Positions 1 to 5,779 of a stretch of DNA of 11,175 nucleotides are shown here, in pieces. Numbering within the stretch: the stretch's first letter is position 1; each line of letters begins with the position of its first letter. This DNA is from UBA6921 sp031363085 (GTDB taxonomy: Bacteria; Pseudomonadota; Gammaproteobacteria; SG8-11): the NCBI GenBank assembly GCA_031363085.1, contig JANLTU010000144.1:1-11175 (forward strand). The letters run 5' to 3'. The notes under the pieces were generated by a model. It worked only from the letters and a program-made list of their open reading frames with translations, did no database searches and was not told the origin of the DNA. The position numbers and the translations under genes are program-made.

Positions 1-1
1 C

Positions 2-316
2 ACGGTGCAGGAATATTATCGGAGCCGGTTTTGGCTGCTGCATATCGATACGCGCGGCGACACCTTAATGAACGATTTCGATGGCACCGAGATGGCGGAA
101 AAAGACTTCGCCTTCAAACTGCATCGGGTGCGCGCGACGCCGGTCTTTATGTTTTTCGATCTTGAGGGTCATGCCGTGACGCGCTACACCGGGGCGACGC
201 GCGGCGTGGACGAGCTTTTGTGGCTCGGTGAATTCGTCGCAAGCGGCGGCTACAAAACCAGAAACTTCACGCGCTACAAAGCCGAACGTTTGGCGGCCGC
301 TCAAAAGGGGCCATGA
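2..316 (+). CDS. Thioredoxin-fold protein, SoxW-like (C-terminal part)
   Basis: The reading frame is open to the left edge, so the gene starts outside the window. A GTG at position 5 is probably internal. The visible part is the C-terminal two thirds of a thioredoxin-like fold: a beta strand (FWLLHID), the segment FDGTEMAEKDFA, then RATPVF, whose Pro (bases 140-142) is the expected cis-proline facing the active site. The ending GEFVASGGYKTRNFTRYKAER resembles periplasmic thioredoxins of the SoxW/thioredoxin-2 type, which reduce disulfides in the periplasm, often in sulfur oxidisers. The CXXC active site and any signal peptide would lie upstream and cannot be checked. The stop is two bases before the TolC-family start, so the two were probably co-transcribed. 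The fold is fairly sure; the SoxW assignment is inference. Confidence 0.7.
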   Translation, partial: TVQEYYRSRFWLLHIDTRGDTLMNDFDGTEMAEKDFAFKLHRVRATPVFMFFDLEGHAVTRYTGATRGVDELLWLGEFVASGGYKTRNFTRYKAERLAAAQKGP

Positions 317-317
317 C

Positions 318-731
318 GTGAGCAACCTCTTCGCGCTGCGCGGGCTCGTCATCGCTGTGGCGTGGATGGCATTCACGGCTACCACGAGCAGCACGCCGTT
401 GCCCAATCCGCTCACCTTGGAACAGGCACTGGCGCTGGCAGACGAGTCGCATCCCGACCTTGATTTCGCGCGTGCTGAGCTTGCTCTGGTGCAAGCCCGC
501 CAGCTTGAAAGCGGCGGGCATTACGCAACCCGTGCTTATCTTGACATCAGCGCCGAAACCGTCGATCCAAGCAGCGGCGGTGGCTATCTTGATGACAGCC
601 GCGCGCGTTTGCTCGTGAATCGGCCGATCTTCGACTTTGGCTACACGCGTGCGTCAATGAAATCTTGCTCATCAAAACCGACGCAGATGGAAATACCATC
701 AACGCGTCTGCTCCCGTACATATTCAGTTGA
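318..731 (+). pseudogene. TolC-family outer membrane efflux protein, truncated
   Basis: The likely start is GTG at 318, directly after the thioredoxin stop, with AAGGGG about 9 nt upstream. An N-terminal hydrophobic stretch (LFALRGLVIAVAWMAF) fits a signal peptide. It is followed by a typical start of a TolC/outer membrane efflux protein: LTLEQALALADESHPDLDFARA, a helical stretch (ELALVQARQLESG), then strand segments ending RLLVNRPIFDFGYTRA. Such proteins form the outer membrane exit duct of type I secretion and efflux systems and are about 400-500 residues long. Here family-like sequence stops near base 650, and the frame runs on only through a low-quality tail to a stop at 729-731. All of the second half, including the second repeat, is missing. 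The sequence after 650 belongs to something else in another frame. It cannot make a working duct. Confidence 0.75.
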
Positions 732-736
732 ATTAG
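656..736 (+). pseudogene. C-terminal tail of an unrelated repeat protein
   Basis: In frame 2, directly after the point where TolC similarity ends, the DNA reads NEILLIKTDADGN, then TINASAPVHIQLN and a TAG stop at 734-736. The pattern of a hydrophobic strand, then KTDADGN, is common in secreted beta-propeller-like repeat proteins, and the strong protein-like character makes this a plausible genuine C-terminus. There is no start codon or ribosome binding site, and upstream in this frame the sequence is out-of-frame TolC gene. It is therefore an orphan tail joined to a broken TolC gene. The parent protein cannot be named from 26 residues. Confidence 0.45.
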
Positions 737-801
737 TGTCACGGGTTGTACAACGCCAATGCGATGGATGAAAATAAAACTGAGCGGGTGCTCTTTACCG
801 C

Positions 802-1803
802 CTACTGCCTTCCCGAAATCCGCGCCGCCATCAACGCGGCGCCGATCAACCCCACCTTGGGATTGACGATCACACGCACCGGCATCGCTTCGAGCAAGGA
901 TTGCATACGCCCTTTATTTTTGAACGCCTGCATAAAGGTGCCAGACTTGAGTTTTTCAATAATCTTTGGGGCAATGCCACCGGCGATGTACACCCCGCCG
1001 GTGGGCAGGCAGGTCAGTGCGAGGTTGCCGGCTTGGGCACCGTAGGCGTTGCAAAAAATTTCCAGCGCCTGGCTGGCCAACGCATCGTTGTGTTCGGTTG
1101 CGAATTGGCTGATGGCGGCGGCCGCGTCGCCACTGCTCAGCGCGGCTTTTAATTGCGGCGATTCGGCGCGCGGATTGCGTTCGCGCAGGAACCCGTAGAT
1201 ATTTTCAAGCCCTGGCCCCGAAACCACGCGTTCGTAGGTCACGCGACCAAAGCGCGCGCGCAGGTGTTGGTACAACTCCAATTGGATGTCGTCGGTGGGG
1301 CCGAAGTCCACGTGCCCGCCTTCCGAAGGAAAAATGTCATAACGCTCGCCGTTCCACACCAGCAGACCCTCACCCAGGCCGGTGCCGGCACCGATCACCA
1401 CGCGCACTCCTTCCGGCTGTTCGACACCGGCCTGTAAGCTGACGACATCGTCGTCGTCCAATCCGTCGATACCGTAGCCCACTGCTTGGAAGTCGTTAAT
1501 CAAGGCAATGGTATTGATTTTCAGCTCGCGCACACAGGCATCGACTTCAATGCGCCACGGCAGATTGGTGGTGCGTGCCTCGCGCTGCGTGACCGGTCCG
1601 GCCACGCCGAAACAGGCGCTGGCAAGGATCAGGTCGGTATGCGCGGTAGCGCTTTTCAAAAATTCTTTCACCAGCGGCAAAAATTCCGGATAGCGCCGAC
1701 TCTCATAACTTTGCTCGAACAGCACGCGCACGGTGTTCGGAAAAATCTCCGCGATTTGCAGCAGCGTTTTAGTACCGCCGATATCACCCGCGAGCACTCT
1801 CAT
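802..1803 (-). CDS. glk: Glucokinase
   Basis: Cytoplasmic ATP-dependent kinase converting glucose to glucose 6-phosphate; 333 residues, a normal length for the bacterial Glk family of the ASKHA fold. The N-terminus carries the phosphate-binding loop GDIGGTKT (6-13). IALINDF holds the catalytic Asp (N103-D104). GAGTGLGEG (138-146) is the second phosphate loop. SEGGHVDFGP (160-169) provides the sugar-contacting Glu and His, VSGPGLENIY (194-203) follows, and GGVYIAGGIAPK (269-280) closes the nucleotide site. The ATG start has GAGG about 7 nt upstream. It lies 45 nt downstream of pgl on the same strand, so the pair is very probably one operon channelling glucose through 6-phosphogluconate. No zwf, edd or eda is in the window. 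Downstream of the stop lies the broken TolC junction. No key residue is missing. Confidence 0.95.
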   Translation of the reverse strand: MRVLAGDIGGTKTLLQIAEIFPNTVRVLFEQSYESRRYPEFLPLVKEFLKSATAHTDLILASACFGVAGPVTQREARTTNLPWRIEVDACVRELKINTIALINDFQAVGYGIDGLDDDDVVSLQAGVEQPEGVRVVIGAGTGLGEGLLVWNGERYDIFPSEGGHVDFGPTDDIQLELYQHLRARFGRVTYERVVSGPGLENIYGFLRERNPRAESPQLKAALSSGDAAAAISQFATEHNDALASQALEIFCNAYGAQAGNLALTCLPTGGVYIAGGIAPKIIEKLKSGTFMQAFKNKGRMQSLLEAMPVRVIVNPKVGLIGAALMAARISGRQ

Positions 1804-1848
1804 GCGCCATCCTCACTGTCTAGATGAACCATCGGTTGTTCGCGGAAA

Positions 1849-2622
1849 CTACTTCAACAGCGCGGCAGCGGCCTGATCCAGACGCCATTCCAATGCACCG
1901 CCCACCGGCATGACGCACTGCACCGGCAAGGGTTCTGCACCGGGCGGCTCACGCAGTACCCGACGTACCATCGCGGCTTTGGATTTACCGCATGCCAGCA
2001 GCAACACATGTCGCGCGTGGTTGATCACGTTAAATGTCAAGCTCACGCGCCAACTGTTCAGGTGTTCGACATACACCGGCATGACCAGCTTGCGCTGCTC
2101 ATGCATCGCTTCCGTGCCGGGGAACAGCGATGCCACGTGGCCGTCATCGCCCATGCCCAGTAATAGTAGATCAAATTGCGGCATGCCATTGGGCGCCAGC
2201 GGCAACGTCATCGCCAGCAGGCGGGAATAATCCATGGCGACTTTTTTCAAGTCGGCACGCTCGGCGTTAATGCGAAACACTTGCGCCGGCGGGATGCTCA
2301 CGCGCGCAAGCAAGGCTTCGCTCGCCATGCGGTAGTTGCTTTGTGGGTCATGCGGCCACACTGCACGCTCGTCACCGAAATAGACAAAGGTGCGATTCCA
2401 CTCCAGACGAAATGCGTAATCCGGCGCGGCGAGACGCTCGTACAACTGACGCGGGGTCGTGCCTCCCGACAGGGCGACGTGAAACGCACCGCGCGCTTCA
2501 ATTGCTTGCTGTGCCAATAACATCCACTCGTGCGCCATCGCCGTACACACATCCGCCGGCGTGGCGTAGATACGCCCTTCCGGAAAGGTGCGGATCGGAT
2601 TCGTACTTGCGATGTTGTTCAC
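1849..2622 (-). CDS. pgl: 6-phosphogluconolactonase
   Basis: Cytoplasmic enzyme hydrolysing 6-phosphogluconolactone to 6-phosphogluconate, the second step of the oxidative pentose-phosphate and Entner-Doudoroff routes. At 257 residues it is of the DevB/SOL type related to NagB. Visible motifs are ALSGGTTP (50-57), a phosphate-binding loop; YFGDERAV (81-88); QSNYRMA (94-100); and LLGMGDDGHVASLFPG (154-169), with the family's active-site His at 162. VSLTFNVINHARHVLLLACG (193-212) is the usual late strand block. The start is GTG (2620-2622) with AGGGGG about 6 nt upstream; no better start lies nearby. It is the first gene of a two-gene operon with glk and is divergent from the Sel1 gene. In many proteobacteria pgl follows zwf, which is not the case here. 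Confidence 0.95.
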   Translation of the reverse strand: MNNIASTNPIRTFPEGRIYATPADVCTAMAHEWMLLAQQAIEARGAFHVALSGGTTPRQLYERLAAPDYAFRLEWNRTFVYFGDERAVWPHDPQSNYRMASEALLARVSIPPAQVFRINAERADLKKVAMDYSRLLAMTLPLAPNGMPQFDLLLLGMGDDGHVASLFPGTEAMHEQRKLVMPVYVEHLNSWRVSLTFNVINHARHVLLLACGKSKAAMVRRVLREPPGAEPLPVQCVMPVGGALEWRLDQAAAALLK

Positions 2623-2749
2623 ACTTTCCCCCTAATCTGCGCCGCATTACCGCATTTTTTTCTGTTGCGGTTCGAAGGCGCGCTCACGTTTATTAAACCC
2701 GCGCCGAATATTAAACAAAGCCTAGAGTTGCACATTTGAGGATTCCACC
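2623..2749. promoter_or_regulatory. Divergent intergenic region, pgl / Sel1 gene
   Basis: This 127-bp gap must hold promoters for both directions. For pgl (minus strand) a weak candidate is TTGTTT (2713-2718), a 17-bp spacer, then TAATAA (2690-2695). Both boxes match consensus only partly. For the plus-strand gene no convincing -35/-10 pair was found. A GAGG lies about 8 nt before the Sel1 ATG. No operator dyad for a known sugar regulator was recognised. Confidence 0.3.
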
Positions 2750-3322
2750 ATGCACTACCCACGACGATTTTATCCGGTAATTTTTGCATTTCTTCTGCTG
2801 AGCTTGGTTCCACCCGGTGCACAGGCTGATCGCTACGATGACGGCATGCTCGCCTATACCGTCGGGCAATACGACGTTGCCTTGGAGACATGGCAAACTA
2901 TGGCGAATAGCGGCCATTCACGCGCCCAGTTTAATTTAGCCTATATGTACGAATTCGGAATCGCAGTAACAGCGAACAGTGAAGAAGCTGTGAAGTGGTA
3001 CACACTTTCGGCGCAACAAGGCTATGCGCGCGCGCAAAATTTTCTCGGCTGGATGTATGAGATGGGCAAAGGCGTTGCACAAAATCGCGCCGAAGCATTG
3101 ATGTGGTTGCGCAAAGCAGCCGATCAGGGCAGCGATGACGCACTCGCGGATTTTCGCTTAGTCAGCAAACGCCAACAACGCACGCAAGAGATTCACTATA
3201 AACAGGAATTACTCAACGCACTCAACGAGCAGTTAGAGGCGGCGCAACAACGCTACGAACAACTCAAGAACGAGCAGCCCAATCCGGCGCGCGAGTTGGA
3301 AGCCAGCAATCATATTTCGTAA
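2750..3322 (+). CDS. Secreted Sel1-repeat protein with C-terminal coiled coil
   Basis: This 190-residue protein starts with a signal peptide: basic MHYPRR, hydrophobic core VIFAFLLLSLV, and a likely cleavage after AQA (residue 26), so it should act in the periplasm. Residues 28-130 hold Sel1-like (TPR-related) repeats: a degenerate unit around YDVALETWQTMANSGH, then two clear ones, AQFNLAYMYEFGIAVTANSE and AQNFLGWMYEMGKGVAQNRA, each followed by a second helix ending in the family's A-x-x-G turn. Such repeats make alpha-solenoid scaffolds for protein contacts. Residues 139-176 (KRQQRTQEIHYKQELL onward) look like a charged coiled coil. The ATG is preceded by GAGG. No partner can be inferred from the neighbours: pgl is divergent and yifB convergent. 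The substrate or role is unknown. Confidence 0.85.
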   Translation: MHYPRRFYPVIFAFLLLSLVPPGAQADRYDDGMLAYTVGQYDVALETWQTMANSGHSRAQFNLAYMYEFGIAVTANSEEAVKWYTLSAQQGYARAQNFLGWMYEMGKGVAQNRAEALMWLRKAADQGSDDALADFRLVSKRQQRTQEIHYKQELLNALNEQLEAAQQRYEQLKNEQPNPARELEASNHIS

Positions 3323-3326
3323 TGCG

Positions 3327-3365
3327 ACAGGCGGGTTTTAGTTTTGAAATCCGCTGTTTGCTTTT
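3327..3365 (+). terminator. Intrinsic terminator after the Sel1 gene
   Basis: Five bases after the stop codon, GCGGGTTT (3331-3338) pairs with AAATCCGC (3347-3354) around an 8-nt loop, including one G-T wobble. The stem is prolonged by ACA/TGT with one bulged G. The 3' side runs into TTGCTTTT, a moderate T tract. It reaches the last codon of the convergent yifB gene. In the minus direction there is no T tract, so it should mainly stop plus-strand transcripts. Confidence 0.6.
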
Positions 3366-4875
3366 ATTTGGCGCGATCCAGCCGCCGGTAAGAAATGGCT
3401 TCGGACAGATGCGCCACTTGAATTGACTCCACACCCGCCAAATCTGCAATAGTGCGCGCCACTTTGAGAATGCGGTGATAGGCGCGCGCCGACAGACCCA
3501 GTTTTTCCATTGCCTGCTCCACCAGCACCTGCCCCTCGGGCGGCAGCATGCATACTTTTTCCACCTGCCGATTACTCAGCGCTGCATTGGTGACGCCGCT
3601 GCGCTGTATTTGTCTTTCTCTGGCTCTTTCTACCCGAGCACGCACCTCCAAGCTGCCTTCGGCCGGCACATCGGTGGGCTGCGCACGCAACGCTTCACGC
3701 GCCACGCTGGCGACTTCAATATGCATGTCAATTCTATCAAGTAATGGCCCCGAAATGCGGGCGCGATAACGTTGCACCTGCTCGCCGGTGCAGTGACAGC
3801 GGCCACTGGGATGTCCGAAATAGCCGCAGGGGCACGGGTTCATCGCGGCGATCAACTGAAAGCGTGCCGGAAATTCCGCCTGGCGCGCCGCACGCGAGAT
3901 GGTAATGGTGCCGGACTCCAGCGGCTCGCGCAGCACCTCCAGCACGCGCCGGTCGAACTCAGGCAGCTCGTCGAGAAACATCACACCGTGATGCGCCAGC
4001 GAAATTTCACCGGGACGTGGATTACTGCCGCCACCCACCAAGGCGACGCCCGATGCGGTGTGGTGCGGCGTGCGAAAATTACGCTTGCGAAAGCGCGCTG
4101 GAGTGAAGCCCTGGTCGCTGATCGAGGCGATCACGGCTGCTTCGAGCGCTTCTTGATCAGTCATGCTCGGCAGTATTCCAGGCAAGCGGCTGGCGAGCAT
4201 GCTTTTACCGGTGCCGGGCGGCCCGATCATCAATAAGCTGTGGCCACCAGCAGCGGCGATTTCCAGCGCGCGCTTGGCATGCTGTTGGCCGCGCACGTCG
4301 GCAAGATCAGCTTCAAGCCGGTCTTCCGGCGGCATGCTCGGCGCCGCCACGGCCGCAAGTTGCGTGCGACCGCAAATATGAGCGCACACTTCAAGTAAAG
4401 TTCTGGCGCCTAACACGCGCATCCCGCCGACCAGTGCGGCCTCAGCGACATTGGCTTCCGGTACGATCAAGGTACGCCCGGCGGTGCGCGTTTGCAGTGC
4501 TACCGGCAACACGCCACGCACCGCGCGTAACTCGCCGCTGAGCGCCAGCTCACCGAGAAATTCGTAATCGGCCAACACGTTACCGGGCAGTTGACCGGCG
4601 GCGGCCAACACCCCGAGGGCGATGGGTAAATCGAACCGCCCGCCTTCTTTGGGCAAATCGGCAGGCGCCAGATTAATAGTGATGCGGCGGGGGAAAAAAT
4701 CGAACTGCGAGTTGATGATGGCGCCCCGGACCCGGTCTTTACTTTCTTTCACCGCCGTTTCCGGCAAGCCGACAATCGAGAAATTCGGCAGGCCATTGGA
4801 CAAATGCGCTTCGACCGTCACCAGTGGCGCACTCACCCCGACTAAGGCGCGACTGAATACGATGGCCAGCGACAT
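3364..4875 (-). CDS. comM: YifB/ComM-like AAA+ ATPase (Mg-chelatase-like)
   Basis: This 503-residue protein is the usual length for the family. The N-terminal Lon-protease-like domain (about 1-165) contains FSIVGLPETAVKESKDRVR and INLAPADLPKEGGRFDLPIA. The AAA+ core (about 190-395) has Walker A GPPGTGKS (218-225), Walker B GVMFLDELPEF (297-307), a cysteine cluster NPCPCGYFG...GRCHC (346-362, metal binding possible) and SGPLLDRIDMHIEV (375-388). The C-terminal lid domain ends with the conserved AYHRILKVARTIADL. The ComM protein of Vibrio is a hexameric helicase that drives branch migration during natural transformation, and a recombination role is likely here. The gene starts 5 nt after the ubiK stop, so it is co-transcribed. 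No competence genes are in the window. Confidence 0.93.
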   Translation of the reverse strand: MSLAIVFSRALVGVSAPLVTVEAHLSNGLPNFSIVGLPETAVKESKDRVRGAIINSQFDFFPRRITINLAPADLPKEGGRFDLPIALGVLAAAGQLPGNVLADYEFLGELALSGELRAVRGVLPVALQTRTAGRTLIVPEANVAEAALVGGMRVLGARTLLEVCAHICGRTQLAAVAAPSMPPEDRLEADLADVRGQQHAKRALEIAAAGGHSLLMIGPPGTGKSMLASRLPGILPSMTDQEALEAAVIASISDQGFTPARFRKRNFRTPHHTASGVALVGGGSNPRPGEISLAHHGVMFLDELPEFDRRVLEVLREPLESGTITISRAARQAEFPARFQLIAAMNPCPCGYFGHPSGRCHCTGEQVQRYRARISGPLLDRIDMHIEVASVAREALRAQPTDVPAEGSLEVRARVERARERQIQRSGVTNAALSNRQVEKVCMLPPEGQVLVEQAMEKLGLSARAYHRILKVARTIADLAGVESIQVAHLSEAISYRRLDRAK

Positions 4876-4880
4876 ACCAA

Positions 4881-5126
4881 TTAACCTTTGTGTGCGGCTT
4901 CCAGCGCGGCGACCTGTTTTTCCAGGCTCTCGACTTTAGCGCGGGTGCGTGCCAGCACGGCGGCCTGCACGTCGAATTCCTCGCGCGTCACCAGATCCAT
5001 TTTGGCGAAGCCGCTGTGCAACGCGCTGCGAAAATTCTTTTCTACATCGGCGCGTAATTCGCGCATACCACCGGGCAGCGCGTCGATCAATTTGCGCGCC
5101 AATTCATCAAGTTTTCCAGCGTTCAT
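4881..5126 (-). CDS. ubiK: Ubiquinone biosynthesis accessory factor UbiK (YqiC)
   Basis: This 81-residue protein begins MNAGKLDELARKLIDALPGG. It continues through the family signature VEKNFRSAL and MDLVTREEFDVQAAVLARTR and ends in a coiled coil (AKVESLEKQVAALEAAHKG). UbiK works with UbiJ as an accessory factor of the aerobic ubiquinone-8 biosynthesis complex, and the C-terminal coiled coil is the family's trimerisation element. The ATG at 5124-5126 was preferred over a start 48 nt further upstream because it has GGAG 7 nt before it and matches the family's N-terminus. It is the first gene of a ubiK-yifB operon (5-nt gap), divergent from glnK-amtB, as in Pseudomonas. Confidence 0.92.
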   Translation of the reverse strand: MNAGKLDELARKLIDALPGGMRELRADVEKNFRSALHSGFAKMDLVTREEFDVQAAVLARTRAKVESLEKQVAALEAAHKG

Positions 5127-5159
5127 CGTGCAGCTCCAAGCGGGTTTGCCATCCGCTGA

Positions 5160-5168
5160 AGTGTAGCA
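5160..5168 (-). promoter_or_regulatory. Possible extended -10 promoter for ubiK-yifB
   Basis: On the minus strand the sequence reads TGCTACACT, an extended -10 element (TG-N-TACACT). It would start transcription about 27 nt before the ubiK ATG. No good -35 hexamer lies 17 nt upstream, so this is a weak prediction made mainly from position. Confidence 0.35.
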
Positions 5169-5197
5169 CCCCACCGCTTGCCCCTGCGGCGTGTTGC

Positions 5198-5214
5198 CGC
5201 ACTAAGAAAGTGCG
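5198..5214 (+). promoter_or_regulatory. NtrC-type enhancer site upstream of glnK
   Basis: GCAC (5199-5202), then 7 nt (TAAGAAA), then GTGC (5210-5213) is an exact GCAC-N7-GTGC dyad, the core of NtrC binding sites. Its centre (5206) lies about 130 bp before the start predicted from the sigma-54 promoter at 5309-5324, the usual distance for an NtrC enhancer. A second, much poorer dyad (TGCG...CGCA, 5242-5258) is nearer the promoter and could be an auxiliary site. The region between (5284-5304) is very A+T rich, which would suit DNA bending. Confidence 0.6.
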
Positions 5215-5308
5215 TCGAACCGGCTGCGGCTGCCATCCTGGTGCGTGCAGCCTGCGCATACTGTTGGCACTGTAGCTTAAGTCCCTAATATTAAATAAAA
5301 ACAACGCA

Positions 5309-5324
5309 TGGCACAGGCACTGCA
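5309..5324 (+). promoter_or_regulatory. Sigma-54 (-24/-12) promoter of glnK-amtB
   Basis: TGGCACAGGCACTGCA fits the sigma-54 consensus TGGCAC-N5-TTGCW with the invariant GG (5310-5311) and GC (5322-5323) at the right spacing and a single C-for-T change. Transcription should start near 5335, leaving a leader of about 85 nt before glnK. With the NtrC-type dyad upstream this predicts activation under nitrogen limitation, as known for glnK-amtB in other proteobacteria. Confidence 0.7.
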
Positions 5325-5360
5325 AAACCGCCCGTAAGTCGTTGCTCATTCGGGTAACGC

Positions 5361-5383
5361 AAGGGCGCCGGCAACGGCCTCTT
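5361..5383 (+). other. Hairpin in the glnK leader
   Basis: GCCG-GCAA-CGGC forms a stem closed by a GNRA-type tetraloop. It extends outward, past one bulged C, as AAGGG pairing with CCTCTT, to nine pairs. It lies in the predicted leader of glnK, 36 nt before the start codon. There is no T tract after it, so it is not a terminator. It could stabilise the transcript or be chance. Confidence 0.35.
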
Positions 5384-5419
5384 AACCAACCGTATTTATT
5401 CAGGAGGAGGTAATCTGCG

Positions 5420-5758
5420 ATGAAGCTCATCTCAGCGATCATCAAGCCATTCAAACTCGACGACGTGCGGGAAGCACTGTCCGAGATCGGCGTGCAGGGC
5501 ATGACTGTGACTGAAGTCAAGGGCTTCGGCCGACAAAAAGGCCACACCGAGCTGTATCGCGGTGCCGAATACGTGGTGGATTTTTTGCCGAAGGTTAAAC
5601 TCGACGTCGCGGTACGCGAAGACCAAGTAGATCAAATTGTCGAGGCCATCAGCAGGGCCGCAAAGACCGGTAAAATCGGCGACGGCAAGATCTTTGTCTA
5701 CACTATTGATCAGGTCATTCGCATCCGTACCGGCGAGTCCGGTCCCGAAGCACTGTAA
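5420..5758 (+). CDS. glnK: Nitrogen regulatory protein PII (GlnK)
   Basis: This 112-residue trimeric PII signal protein reports nitrogen, energy and 2-oxoglutarate status. The start MKLISAIIKPFKLDDVREAL is typical. The T loop (about 37-55, GRQKGHTELYRGAEYVVDF) carries Tyr51, the residue uridylylated by GlnD. The B loop KTGKIGDGKIFV (82-93) binds ATP/ADP, and the C-terminal RIRTGESG is conserved. Linkage to amtB (21-nt gap) identifies it as GlnK, which plugs the AmtB channel through its T loop when ammonium is plentiful, rather than GlnB. The start has an unusually strong ribosome binding site, AGGAGGAGG (5402-5410), 9 nt before ATG. Expression is probably sigma-54/NtrC dependent. Confidence 0.95.
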   Translation: MKLISAIIKPFKLDDVREALSEIGVQGMTVTEVKGFGRQKGHTELYRGAEYVVDFLPKVKLDVAVREDQVDQIVEAISRAAKTGKIGDGKIFVYTIDQVIRIRTGESGPEAL

Positions 5759-5779
5759 GCTCACTAGGAGAATCTCACG

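Noticed and set aside
65..415. Minus-strand open frame across the thioredoxin and TolC genes
   Set aside because: It covers two recognisable genes on the other strand and has no family-like sequence.
3772..4236. Open frame of 154 codons on the plus strand inside yifB
   Set aside because: Antisense to the conserved AAA+ core of YifB; no start signal and no protein-like pattern.
5265..5280. Second TGGCAC motif upstream of glnK as a sigma-54 promoter
   Set aside because: The required GC of the -12 box is not at the right distance (TT and TA fall there), unlike the site at 5309-5324.
5127..5419. Possible small gene between ubiK and glnK
   Set aside because: Open frames here are extensions of ubiK or antisense to glnK; the region is better explained by promoters and an enhancer.
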